The notes beneath the pieces are model-generated. The model was not told the DNA's origin and ran no database searches. It was given only the letters and a program-made list of their open reading frames with translations. Of a stretch of DNA of 64,000 nt, positions 24,300-35,854 are shown piece after piece. Origin of the DNA: Escallonia rubra (Eukaryota; Streptophyta; Magnoliopsida; Escalloniales; Escalloniaceae); NCBI GenBank assembly GCA_033065855.1, contig JAVXUO010003040.1, positions 124,001 to 188,000 of the forward strand. The letters run 5' to 3'. The position numbers were made by a program, and so were the translations under genes. The stretch's first letter is position 1; each line of letters opens with the position of its first letter.

Positions 24300-24470
24300 A
24301 TAAGAAAAATAAAAATGCCCGCTAAAATGAAAACTCTGCCAAAAGGGGGCTTAGGCAAAAGTTTGGGCAAAGAAAAATAAAAATAAAAAACTACAAGAAA
24401 AATAAGAATGCCAACTAGGGCGAAAACTCTGCAAAGGGCAACCTAGGCAAAAGTTAGGGAAAAAAGAAAA
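24300..24470. repeat. Two-copy direct repeat of about 90 bp
   Basis: The block with AAAACTCTGC...GGCAAAAGTT (about 24310-24372) recurs, diverged, at about 24400-24462. It lies between the gypsy integrase remnant and the first antisense coding region. Confidence 0.7.
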
Positions 24471-24578
24471 TTCTAGGTCTTATCAACAACCTATGGGATA
24501 TCCATCAGTATCTCTTTCAGCTTCATCTCCATTTAGGACTGATTTTCATGTTTATGTACTCTTCTTGTAAGTCAACCT

Positions 24579-26073
24579 TTAAGACACTGGAATCACATCC
24601 TCCAAGTCCTCCGCCTGGAAAGCCAGTCCCTGATCCATTTTCTCTTTACTTTTATTACCTTTCCGGTCAAACTGACCCTCGAGATAAGTATCCACACCGG
24701 CTTCCCGATTTCGAGTAACTTTTATAGTCGGAGTTCTTTTTGGTGGTTTCTCCTTCGGCAGCAAAGAAGGGTGTCGCATAAGCTTATTTATGCAGAGACC
24801 GTATTGGATTCCTTCGACAACAAGTGACCCTGACTTCACCTTCTGCCTGGGGCCGATGGAAACTTGGCAGTACACTCTGAGAAGATTGCCCGACTCCAGC
24901 ACCTCTAGTCCCAACCCAATAGTAGCACGAGCTTCCTTCTTGGCTTGCTTCGAAGATCTTATTTCACAAGCACTCGGGAAATCCCAATTAAGTTTCACCC
25001 TTAGCTAGCTCTCTAAAGCCTGAACTTTCTTCTCAATAAGAAACCAGAGCCAGCAAACATACTCCTCAGACAGAATTGGGGTAGTCGGGAACATACAGTC
25101 AACGAAGGTATAGCCTCCAATAAAACGATAAACATAGGGAGAAGAACCCCAACCCTTGGAAACAACTTTGATCACAGAGGGGCTGATGAAATTTTCCATG
25201 GCAGCGAAGGTATTATAGAAGTCCGGGATAACTTGTTTGTAGAATTGTCTCAGGATCTGGCAAACAAAGTAAAAAGTAGGATAGCGATATCCCATGAGAG
25301 AAACACAATAATCTCCAGAAGTCTACTGGATAGAACCAACAGATATCTTTGGACTCCCTCACATAGAACAAGCGAGTCCACTCATCGATACAGGAACGAC
25401 CTTCAAAGAGTAGTGGCCGAGAGTGGAAGGCACTGGGGCTATACCCTTCCACAGTAGGTTTGGCTATCAGATGCATGTGATCCAATGACCACATATACAA
25501 AAACAAGGGGCTACTCCTGAAAGGCACACTTGGATCCTTATTTATATTACGTCAACAACTCCAAGGTGAGATATTTGGCTACCAAGCACAATGTCAGGGT
25601 AGCTACCCGTCCACAGGCATACCATTGATCACAACCAGTCTGTTTAGTAGAAAAGTATTCTACCAAGGGAGATAATAGAATACCTTCACCCCAGATGAAA
25701 AAGCTGGCACGTTCCTTTTTTGATCTTCAAGTCTCGAGGGCCTTGGCATAACCATCTTGGATGACTGGACGACAATCGGAAAATTAGTCGGGATACTTAC
25801 CAGGGCCAAGAATTCTTCAATAGTTCATTCAAACTAAAATGGAAGACATGATCATCTACATCCCAGAACTTGCATGAGCATGAAGAATGTCTTCATGAAC
25901 CACCACACTGCTCAAACTCATCACATATTTCATGTTGAATCACCCTTCTAGGTTGATCAATTTGATATTGTTGAAGGAATCCGTGAAAGCACATAATTGG
26001 GGTTCGAATATCGTGCGATCGTCTTCGAAGGCCATGAGGAGTTCTGGGAAGATAATGAGGGTCGAATCTCATT
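24579..26073 (-). pseudogene. Antisense coding region 2 of the gypsy region, unknown product
   Basis: Read on the minus strand, coding-like segments run from an ATG near 26073 to a stop at 24579. The clearest parts are 25527-25213 (motifs SLDHMHLIAKPTVEGYSP and RPLLFEGRSC), 25295-25005 (QVIPDFYNTFAAMENF) and 24998-24579 (lysine-rich C-terminus). They are offset by frameshifts and broken by stops before 25527. The segments resemble proteins found in antisense ORFs of plant gypsy elements and plant-mobile-domain-like genes, from memory only. Just upstream (26160-26460) lies a run of CCGG/AACCGGCC motifs also seen ahead of the other antisense region. The function is unknown. Confidence 0.55.
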
Positions 26074-26159
26074 CTGGAGGGATGAGTTGTGAATATATAG
26101 CTTGATAGCCCTAATTCTTAAGGGTAGAAGTCAAAAAATTTTAAAAATAAAAAGCAAAT

Positions 26160-26460
26160 TCAGAAAAGCCTGACGGCTTTTGAATAACCAGCCGGTTTTT
26201 TCGTTTGATTAAAAAAAAAACGCTCCTTTCTTCCATATTTTGGACCTTAGCTCCATAGAACGATGGTTCATCTTTCTAACCAACCGTCAAGTTTTCCCAA
26301 GAAAATCTAATTTTCTTCTGACTAACCGACCAATTTTTCTTGGATAATCTATTTTCGTCCTGATCCACCGTCCCGTTTTGCCTTAAATTTGGACTGATCA
26401 GTCGGCATGTTCTCATCGAAAGATATTTTTGGCCACTGACTAACCAGCCAGTTAGTCAGT
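26160..26460. repeat. Repeated ACTAACC(G)GCC-type motifs, copy A
   Basis: About five degenerate copies of a motif like AACCAGCCGGTTTTT or GACTAACCGACCAATTTT are spaced 40-90 bases. The same motif family recurs at 32240-32480 and 45230-45265. Copy A lies just upstream of antisense coding region 2. Confidence 0.65.
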
Positions 26461-26773
26461 TTCTGTGAAAACTTACAAGGTTTGCCTACTTTTAGGCCAA
26501 ACCTTGTACATGTGAATCATCCAACTCAATGCAATTTGTTCAACAATTTCTAGCCCATCTCATTTTCTTTTCTGTGCATGTGTGTTATAAAAGTAGAATA
26601 AACATTAAAATAGGAATTAACTGCATAGTTTCTAACTTAAAACACGGGAAAATAATTGTGTAGTTACATAAAACGTGTGAAATAAAAGACTCTAACATCT
26701 AGGCCTACTATAGACCAAGACCTAAGCGGCATCATTCTTCAAAGTCTCCTCCGGGATCTTCTAGGGCTGGGCT

Positions 26774-29583
26774 TGTAATACCCTGCACCTAGAATATGGT
26801 TTATGGTGAATCCTAGAATTTTAGTTAATTCTTTAGGGGCGGTTGTGATAATATACATTAATTTGAGTCCTTAGCGGCCACTATCGCCAGTTGTATTGAT
26901 CGTGACCTTTAGCGACAATTTATAATGCTCTTAAGTTGCAAATTAATGAGGTGGGAGATTCGAATGCCCGAAATTTAATTTAGTTGATAAAAACTTTGTT
27001 TTAAATGTTAATCTAAAGAGTTTGTAGTCTTTTAAAGTGATGTGGATGAAATGAGAAAATAGTTAAGTGTGAGGCGGGTCTTTAGAAATATTCCAACCTA
27101 GGGCAACCATATATAAATGAGGCCATTAGAGGATAGTCATCCAAGCTTCTGCAGCCACTTTATTTTACGTAAGTTAGAGAGAGAGAGAAGAAGAAGCAAG
27201 CTATAGCAAGAAGATTTCGAGGTAAAAATCCCTAATCTCCCTCTTTAATCTTGGCCATGTTATTGGATGTTCTACCTAGGTTTTTATGTATGAATTCAGT
27301 GATTATTGGTGTGAGTGTTAGGGTATTGTGTGTGTTTCAGAGAGTGAGATGTGGGTGTGTTTGAGAAGAAGGTTGTTATAGAGCAACATAAGAGTAGGTT
27401 AGGGTTTCTATCATATCTCCTTTATTTCAAATCCTATTGAGATAATTTTATACTTTCTGAAAACTTCATTGTGTCGTCTTTAACTTTATAATTTTGATTT
27501 TTCTCAGAATCCCACGTTTACATATCGAAAAATGACCTTAAAATCAATGCCCCGTAGAAGTCTAGATTTTTCGGTTTCTGTCAGCCATTTTGATTTGTCA
27601 TAGAAAATTCATTACTCGTTTTATTTTTGTGAAATTTATATTTATAGAAACCTCAGAACGTAATCATCAACTTTTTAGTTTTAAGGTTTCTAATATTCAT
27701 AGTATTTCTACTCCAAAATAACCATTGAATAAAATTGGTCTGCCCAGATATGTTCTGTTTCTATCATCCATTTCGATTTGATATAGAAACTTCATTACTC
27801 ATTGTATTTTTGTGACCCTTATATTTATGAAAACCTTAGAAAGTCTCTTTTAACTTTCTAGTTTTGAGTTTTCTAAGATTTGTCATGTTTCAGCTTCAAA
27901 ATGGTCAATGTACAAAACTAGGGTTTGCTGAAAAATGTTGTTTCTAAAATTACATATTAGTCCATTGCCCAAAACTTTTTAAGCCATTTCTTAGCATATT
28001 TGGGCAAAGTGCACAACTAAAACTCCCATTATTCTTGCAAAACCTTAGACATGAAATTTTTTGTGATTTTTCCGGGCATAGAAAAGGTCTGAAATGGTTT
28101 TATTTTGAAAATAGGTTTTTGAATTATTTGATATAGTAAACAAAATTAGTTTTAGCCGCAAATTTTATAGTGATCTGATCTTACTGAGATGCTTGAGCAT
28201 ATGAAATTTTGCAGCATTTTAGTGCCGTTTTATATACTTTTGAAATAGGATCCACATCGCTCTTTTAAAGGAGCGAATTAGGGTTCTGAACGGAGAATTC
28301 TGAGAAAGGTCATTTTTGTCCAAAAAAATTCACCTAGTTGTTTAAAAAGATGCTTTTGGGTTATTTCTGGGTGTGTAATGGTACGTTTGGCATCGGGGGT
28401 AAATAGGTAATTTTACGCAAGTCTAGGGGTATTTTAGTAATTTCACTCACTTGAGGGAAATTCAGCACCTAGGCATAATTGAACAGCAATAAATAACATC
28501 CAGATGATTTATTGTTTAGGTTCTGATAGACAAGAGCTAGAGCAGACTTGGGAATAAGAACCGCTTAGCTATCCATGTTAGTACTCATGCCATGTGCCTC
28601 CGTACAATCTGTTTTTCAATATATGTATATGTATACATGATTTTACCATATTAATGTTTTAAGTAATTGTGATACTTCTGCTTTTGTTCAACTGGTTTGA
28701 TGCAAAAATGGATTATAATTGCCATGGAAAGTGTTGCATTGTTTTTTTGAGAACTCTGTGTAAAACATGTTTTATCGTGATGTTAATATTGGTTGTTGTG
28801 CCCCATATCCACGGGGGAAGGTGGATTCCGGGTCCTGGTCAACGGGACCATACGTTGGCGCACAGTACTGTTGCATCGTGGTTCGCCTTTGCGTCCACAA
28901 TATTGTTTATCTTGGGTGGAGAAGGGATTCTGGGTCCTAGTCAGTGGAACCATACGCTGACCGCAGTACATCGAGTTGTGAATAACTGTGACAGTTGCTA
29001 ATGAGTTTTCTTGATGATTATACTCCAGTTTGAGATTCTTTTAGTGCAAGTGCATTTATGTATGTAGATATGTTGTGTAATATTTTATTATGGTAACATT
29101 AAATTCCTGATTTTGGAAAGAAAAACCCATGGCATGTGTACTTACTGGGCCCCAAGCTCACTCTTTTATAAATATTTTCAGGTGACCACTTAGATGAACC
29201 CGAGAGCTATGGGGGTAACGAGGACGGAGTTGTAGGATATGGTCGTCAAAGATTTAAGCCCTTCTGAAGAATTGTTAATAGTCGGATATAATAGAAGTAC
29301 TATTTGGTTTATGTTTTGAGAATTGTTCGGAGCTTAGGTCTCCATGAGATTTACTATGATTTGTGTTAGTTATATATGGAGGAAATCATTAGAGACATAT
29401 TGAAGAAATTATTAGGGTGATTTTAGAAATACTATTAATGAGATAATGTTAAATTACTTGGTTACAGATTCTTGTGTGCATGTTGTAGTAAGGCCTGGCA
29501 GAGCCCTGGGTGGATGTTCGGATGGGCCTGTGGCTGGTCACGGATCTAGCTCACGGGCTTACCCGTGGGTTCGGGTCGTGACA
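26774..29583 (+). repeat. Solo LTR of a Ty3-gypsy element (2.8 kb)
   Basis: It starts TGTAATACCCTGCACC and ends GGGTTCGGGTCGTGACA, both typical of Del/Tekay-like plant LTRs. The flanking 5-mers are GGGCT (26769-26773) and AGGCT (29584-29588), one mismatch. No internal region, PBS or PPT is attached, so it is a solo LTR left by recombination. It splits the acidic C-terminal part of antisense coding region 1. Internally it has a two-copy repeat of about 102 bp (28823 and 28925 onward) and a diverged pair near 27605 and 27785. Confidence 0.8.
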
Positions 29584-32079
29584 AGGCTGGACTCTAAAGC
29601 TTCATCCTCAGCCTCTTCACTCTCATCGGTAGCTTCCTCTTCGGTTCCCATTGATTCATCATCACCCTCTTCATCATATTCCTCTTCCTTACCTTCGGAT
29701 TCGGGAGATGACTCCATTATCATTGTCTCATTATATTGGGGCTTCTAGTATGTGTGTCAGAAGACTGCGGTAATTCAGGGTAATTTCAATCTTCGCTCTA
29801 ATGAAAGGGCTAGAGCCTTCCTTCTACTACTGGTGGCCACTTCCTTACCCTTGGACGAGGTCGGCTCCGGTTTAATCTTCTTCTCCCATGTTCAATTTGT
29901 CACCCTAGTTTTCACATACTTACCCTTCAGAACGACAAGAGTTGCCTTAGGGGTAGCAACAACAGTAGCATGGGTTAGGGGCTCTGCGGAGCTCGGTTGG
30001 CCATTCGATCCACCTCCCGAAGGTTACACTGAAGGTGTAGCAGTAGGCGTGTCTGTAGCCTCCTCCGAGGATCCATACACAGACCGTAAATCCTTATAGC
30101 CGGACACCATACTCTTGAGGCTATGGATCATCCTGTAAGCATCTCTAAGCACTGAACATGGGACCTACATCGAAAAAGGCACAAAATTAATATCTAGCAT
30201 GAATAGATAATAAAGAAAGCAATTAATTTGAGCCTAGAGATTACCATGTGGATCCTAGCCAACTCCTTGATCCCATACACCTCGGAGTCCTTTTCCAGTT
30301 GAGGGATCGGCTCCTGCTTCTCGGTCTTCCCCTTCAAGAAGACCGGCACCGTCTAGGGAAGGAATAGAATACCCTCAGCCATATTGACCTCCTTCTTTCC
30401 CTTCGTCTTCTTTTCCTCAGCCAGTCTTTCTGTATCTTCTTCAGCCACTCTAAGGTCAAAGGAGCTACCAAGTATTCTCTCACGAATGCCTCATAGGTAC
30501 GAGGATCGTTTGGCTATCGCAAGGAGGACACTACGGACCACCTAAGCAGACTTTGCTTCAAGCTCCTATCGAGTTGTGCTGTGTGGCACATCTCCTTGGG
30601 AAGGGTAGCCGAAATCCAAACATTAACATCCTAATGGTACTGAGGAAGCACCTTATCTCCTAGATAGAACTCCACTTGTAAGGGTCCTATCAACAACATC
30701 TGGCATCATGCGGGTCAGTTCCTCAGCAACAGTCCTCCACTTTTCCCCACCACTGAAACAAGGAAGCGTGAAACCAAAGGAGAAAAGAGGTGAGAGTTTG
30801 ATAAGCTTGCTTAGAAAGAAATTTGCAAAACTTAGAAAATTGCTTACCTGGCTCTTTCTTAACCCGTTGAAGCTATCTCGGCGTACAAACTTTGAGACCC
30901 CAGCTTTTTCATCCTTAAAATCCATTGGGTCATTACTGATGTAGTCTGGCCAGTGTATGCCTCCCCCAGGTGAGAAGCACAAGAGCCGAGGACATCAAAG
31001 GCCCAAATATGTGAACATATACCAAATATGAGAAAAATGTCTACAACGTGCATGAAATAATTTAAAAATAACCAGAGAGCATAGGCATACCTCCTAGACA
31101 TCACAGTATCCCATGAAGCTGAAGGATTGCCTCCGGGACATTACACCGATAGATCGAAAGAAATAGGCAAGAGCAGGAGTACCCCAATTGTACTCCTTGA
31201 CCTCCTGTAGAACCTCCAATACATATAGGCACCAAAGTTGGAGAGAGTTGTCTTCATTTCTAAATAGGATCTCCCCCAAAGCATATAACAAAAATCCTCG
31301 GACAAATCGGTCAACCACCGCAGGCTCTACCCCCTCCGAATTCATGTTCTCGTAATGAGTGCGGAGGGTACCCAATATGTTTGAGGGTACCCAATATGTT
31401 TGAACATCCCTTTTTGTAGGACGATACATAGCCAGAGCAACCGGACCACGAGGTCTCGGTCTTTATCAATATCATGAGCCCAAGGTACGGGCCTCCCTCA
31501 AGAATGAACATCTGTGATGTTCGTAAAGTTGCACAAGTGACTAATGTCTTCCCGGACTGCATGTTAAAGGTGTTGGTGGAATCCTACCAATGTTCGGCTA
31601 GACATAGAAGGTGTATTTTGCTCAGGGTTGAGGCATGCAACCAATTCAAAAAAGGGCTAAAACATGTGTCAGCTACCCTAGCCTTGATGGGTCTGGGGAT
31701 TTTCATCCACTATTCTCTTAAGAAATTGGGTGAGCCCTTTTGACGCATATTCATAGGGAGGCGCTGAAACTAGCAAAACAAGGAAGAAAATTCAAAGAAC
31801 CACCCGGTTCATGTGTGAATTACATGAAAGACCTTATGCGTGGGTCATACTTTGCATGGGCATGGTTTGTGTGTGAAGCAACGTGAAATAGTGTGTGTAG
31901 GAAGGAAAGACTCAAGCGAAACTTACCTCCTCCACAAAGAAGAGATTGCTTAGGTGGGTTCCTTGCGCCACAGTTAGCAAGGAACGATCATCTGACTAAT
32001 TCTTTGGCCGGAATCGGGTAACCTTCCTGATTTGGGGTCTTCCCTCGTGGCCCTTTCGAGTTCGAACGTACTCATTCAT
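29584..32079 (-). pseudogene. Antisense intron-containing gene, plant-mobile-domain-like, disrupted
   Basis: Read on the minus strand. Exon A 32079-31927 starts ATGAATGAG and ends in a clean donor GAG/GTAAGT, but has an internal stop. Exon B 31763-31091 has an AG acceptor and a GAG/GTATGC donor and holds the most typical segment, with FVRGFLLYALGEILF and EYNWGTPALAYFFRSIG, like the plant mobile domain (aminotransferase-like, PF10536). Exon C is about 30998-30848 with donor CAG/GTAAGC; its acceptor seems mutated. Exon D is 30752-30245. Exon E starts at 30164 and ends in an Asp/Glu/Ser-rich tail (about 29720-29590) cut by the solo LTR. Frameshifts occur in exons A and B. Plant mobile domain proteins occur as host factors (MAIL1, MAIN) and inside transposons; this one lies antisense to a gypsy element. 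Confidence 0.65.
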
Positions 32080-32239
32080 GATTTAGCAAAATTGAGAGAA
32101 ATCAAGGAGAAATTGGTTAAACTTATAGGCTAAGGTTGTGATTAAGGTTAGATCACACGTTCTAGAAGTCTTAGAGAGAAGACATTTAAAAAAGATTAGG
32201 GTTGGATTGAGTTAAAATTGTTTGACAAAAACTGTATTT

Positions 32240-32480
32240 CACGCACAAAACTGGGCGGCTAAACTGGCCAGTTTTGTCATTTTGGTTGGTCAACACGATT
32301 CACTAATCGGTCGGTTTTTGACTCTTTAATTTTCAAAGTTCCCCTAGCGGCTGACTAACTGACCGATTTTCGTACTAAATTTCAAAACCTACTAACTAAC
32401 CGGCCATTTTTCAACCCAAAAATTCAAAATCTCTTATAGGTTCTTACCAACCGGCCGGTTTTTTAAGACTAAAAAAAAAA
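32240..32480. repeat. Repeated CCGGCC(GG) motifs, copy B
   Basis: Motifs such as CTGGCCAGTTTT, CGGTCGGTTTTT, CTGACCGATTTT, CCGGCCATTTTT and CCGGCCGGTTTTTT recur at 35-75 base spacing. They lie directly upstream of the start of the antisense intron-containing gene and mirror copy A. Confidence 0.65.
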
Positions 32481-33898
32481 ACACACACACAAAAAAAGGA
32501 AAACAAATTCACATGCTTGTACGACCGCATGCTTCGCGTGTTTGCGTTATCAATATAGTTTGCCTGCATCTGCATTTCACACGATACATGTTTACCTGCC
32601 CAAGGGCATTTTTCCTATCCAATATGGGTTTGCTTGCATGTGCATGTTCGCAATCTTAGCGTCGGGTTGTTTCACAACCCATATTATTAGAATCTATTAC
32701 TTAATCCAATGGTGCTTTGTACAGTGTAAGGCCAGTACATATGACAATTAGATCCACAACTAGTGAATCTCTGCCCTGCCCGACTCAATAGGAGCAGGTT
32801 ATTTTGACTTTGACCGGGTCATGGGCCGGGTATAGTAATTTTTTAGTAATCCGCAGCGGGTAGGGTCAGGTATGTTATTCAATCCAACCTGCGCTGTGAC
32901 CCGTACACACCCAGGTATACTAAACCTATGCATCGGCCAATCTCGGCCGTCCATCCTAGTATATATACTTTTCTTCCGAAACCCTAAAATGTTCTATCTT
33001 CTCTACCCGTTGCTGCCTTCTTCTTCTCTCCTTCCCCTAGGCACCGTTGGCGGTCAACCCCCCACAGCCACAAACCACATCCACCTCACCACCACCTAAC
33101 CGGCCACCCACCACATAGATCGTCCACCTCCGCCTCGGCCGAAGATTATAACCGGCACCAACACTACCAGGAAGATCGTCCACCTCCACCACGGCCGAAG
33201 ACCATAACCGACACCTCCACCGTCGAATTTTCCTTCGGCTTCTTTGCAACGGAACACAAAAATTGTTGAAAAAAGAATTCTCATTCTTTCTGGTTTGGTG
33301 TTGTTGCAACTCTGTTGCGAAAATATCTTTTTTTTTCTCTCAATTTTGGTTGTGTTTGTTGAAGGAATTCGATCTAAAGAATCATATTTGTTTTCAGGAT
33401 ATTAATTTAAAAATGGCAGATTATCTTTCAATTTAGTGGGGTTGGGTAGATCTGTTATCTTATATTCAACTTGATCTGAACCTGGGTTTATGATCATGTA
33501 TATTTGATATTACATTTTATCTAGGTTCATGAAAATCCCTTTTTTTTGTAGAATTAGAACATTTGTAATATGTGCACAGATACAAGCAATACATGTTTTG
33601 CAAAAATTTGGGGCGGGATGGTTTGGTGCGGGTTTTGAATGCTAACAGGGAAGGGGGGGGCAAATCGGGGTGGGGACAAGTCTTCGAAACTTACTTAGGA
33701 TCAGTTATGGTATTCACTTGCATGACCCGTTGGTGGGGCGGGGTTGGGCAAGGTTTTAGGACTACCGGAAGGGTACGGGTTTTATAAGATCCGCATCTGA
33801 CCCGCCCCATTGCCATTCTTAAAGGCTAGAGCGAGATACCGCATTTGTTTCTAGGGGCAACAGTTTCCCCATATCAAGTAAATTGGTATGCTTTACAC
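32481..33898. other. Unassigned region with GGGT-rich blocks
   Basis: 32770-32900 and 33600-33810 hold repeated GGGT/GCGGG motifs reminiscent of hAT subterminal sequence. I could not find inverted ends or an 8-bp duplication. Runs of CCACC/GGTGG at 33050-33220 give Arg/Gly-rich frames that look like composition effects. Confidence 0.4.
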
Positions 33899-34560
33899 TC
33901 AACGACCAATTGTCTTTATGGCACTTTTGGCTCTGGCTTTGAGTGATATTTTAAAAAAATTCATATACCCAAGCGACCAACCACTTATAGACACATTGTT
34001 GGCTCCTGCTCTTGGACATATGTTGGTGCCCCTAAGCGACCAACCGTTTTAAACGTTGTTGGCTCCGGCTCTTAGGATCGTTTTTATTCTTACATCTAAG
34101 CATCGAACCGTTTGTATACGTTGTTGGCTCCGGCTTTTGGGTATATTACTATGTTCCTAAGCGACCAACTGCCTAGTGAGGGGTTGTCGGCTCCGGTTCT
34201 TAGGATCACCTCTTTTCTTATGTTTAGACGACTAACCGCTTAGTGATGCGTTATTGGCTCCGACTTCTAAACTTGTTATCTTCTTCTATCTAGACAACCA
34301 ATGGCTTAATGATGCATCGTTGGCTCCACCTTCTAGACTTGTTATCTTCATTCCCTAAACGACCAACTATTTGGTGACGCGTTGTTGGCTCCGGCTTCTA
34401 GACATTATATTTCTCTTCTACCACCAAACGACTAGCCGCTTAGTGACATGTTGTTTGTTCCGTCTTTTGGGGCCTGACTTTTTCAAAATTTGTGAGAATA
34501 TTGTTCAACAACTGATCGTTATTAAAATTGGCTCTGACTTCAAATAATATCCCTATCCTT
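33899..34560 (+). repeat. Tandem array, about 9-10 diverged units of 60-70 bp
   Basis: Each unit begins with a form of AAGCGACCAACCG and carries GTTGTTGGCTCCGGCTT about 20-30 bases later. Unit starts are visible near 33899, 33972, 34035, 34099, 34160, 34227, 34293, 34358 and 34427, with a partial copy near 34507. Unit length varies from about 61 to 80. It lies in the 3' region of the Tat-type element. Confidence 0.9.
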
Positions 34561-34690
34561 TTCGAAGTATGTTGGTTTGATTCATTTTTGAGGATAGATC
34601 GGAAGCCTGCAGAGGTCCGACCTCATATCTATGTGTCTCCTTGAGTCTATCCTTGAGTCTTGTGGTCTTTTCCATTTTTTGCTACAAAAA

Positions 34691-34718
34691 TGTGTTGTTC
34701 TTTTTTCGAGGACGTTCA
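34691..34718 (+). repeat. Start of the Tat-type LTR (left of the Sirevirus)
   Basis: TGTTGTTCTTTTTTCG follows an A-rich stretch (ACAAAAATG). Removing the Sirevirus and one GTTCA joins it to 44756. The start point is tentative. Confidence 0.35.
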
Positions 34719-35820
34719 TGTTGACTTGTTGATTTTTATGATTCCAGACTTATTATCTCTAACATTAATTTGACAACATTATTAAGATAAACATTTCAAT
34801 ATTTATCTTAATCAAACAAAGACAAGATCTTGACATGGATAAAGCTTGAACTTGGAATTGGACTCAGGATTTAAAGACTTGGACTACATTGAAGATGAAA
34901 GAACCTAAAGTCTATTTTTCCTTGTTAGCATTTTTAAGTCTTTCTTAAAAGATCTGACAGAAATTCTAGTAAAGAACCAAATCTATTTCTTTTAGTCGAA
35001 GGCAAACAACTTTTAGTCGACTAAATTGGGCAGTTCTTTCTTTCAAGTCTTAAAATGTTTTAGTCGAAGCCAAAACTTTTAGTCGAAGCCAAAACTTTTA
35101 GTTGAAGCCAAAACTTTTAATCGAAGCCAAATGTTTTAGTCGAAGGCAAAACTTTTAGTCGAAGCCAAATGTTTTAGTCGAAGTCAAATGTTTTAGTTGA
35201 AGCCAAAATATTTTAGTCGAAGCAAAACTTTTAGTCGACTCAATCTCTTATTTTAGTTGAATCCTTTTTCGGGTTTTTTTTTCTTCCTAACAGTTCACTT
35301 CCGTAACTTGTATAAAAATGGGTCCTTGAGAGCATTTAACACCTCTCTCTCGCAAATCTTTTTTTGACTTTCAAAAAAAATCATATAAAAAACTCTCTCT
35401 CATCTTGATTTCTGATTCTCATATATTCTCTATTGAGTGAGTTCATCTTTGAGATAATTCATTGTAAGCTTCTTAGTTTTCATTGTAACATCTATTCAAG
35501 AAGGAGCTTGTTTGTTGTATTCAAATTGTAAATCTCTTTTCATTTGTAAACTGTTGGAAACCTTGGAAGGGTTTCGGAAATTGTACTGCGGTTTGAGCTA
35601 GCACCCGAAGCTAGCTGGTTTAGTGAAAGGCTTGAGTATGTCTCCCTTGTGTGGAGTGCTCGAGGACTGGACGTAAGCTGGTGGGGTTGAACCAGTATAA
35701 ATCTTTGTGTTGAATTTATTACTGTTATATATGTCATTACTCTGTAATCTCGTTTTCAATTTATACTCAAAGTTGTAAAACACATATTCACCCCCCTCTA
35801 GGTGTATTTAGGGACCTACA
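34719..35820 (+). repeat. Sirevirus 5' LTR
   Basis: 1,102 bp, TGTTGACTTG to GGGACCTACA. It contains about ten copies of TTTTAGTCGAAG(C/T)CAAA at about 20-bp spacing (35057-35270). It lacks about 50 bases present in the 3' LTR (near 44350-44402), a deletion next to a CTTAG repeat. A TATA-like TATAAAAATGG lies near 35311. Confidence 0.95.
35057..35270 (+). repeat. U3 repeats with TTTTAGTCGA core
   Basis: About ten tandem-like copies of an 18-20 bp unit (TTTTAGTCGAAGCCAAA and variants). A counterpart array lies at 43934-44150 in the 3' LTR. Position upstream of the TATA-like box suggests promoter or enhancer repeats. Confidence 0.85.
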
Positions 35821-35822
35821 AG

Positions 35823-35833
35823 TGGTATCAGAG
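35823..35833 (+). other. Sirevirus primer binding site
   Basis: TGGTATCAGAG lies two bases after the 5' LTR and matches the initiator-Met tRNA primer site. Confidence 0.92.
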
Positions 35834-35854
35834 TCGTGTGCTAAAGATCGTATT

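Noticed and set aside
29446-30099. Ser-rich plus-strand frames
   Set aside because: They are antisense to the Asp/Glu/Ser-rich tail of the minus-strand gene, and the first runs across the solo LTR boundary.
32760-33830. A complete hAT element with GGGT-rich ends
   Set aside because: I could not find inverted termini or an 8-bp duplication.
35057-35270. Regular 20-bp repeats considered as a CRISPR array
   Set aside because: There are no unique spacers; the units are contiguous, lie in a plant LTR and recur in the other LTR.
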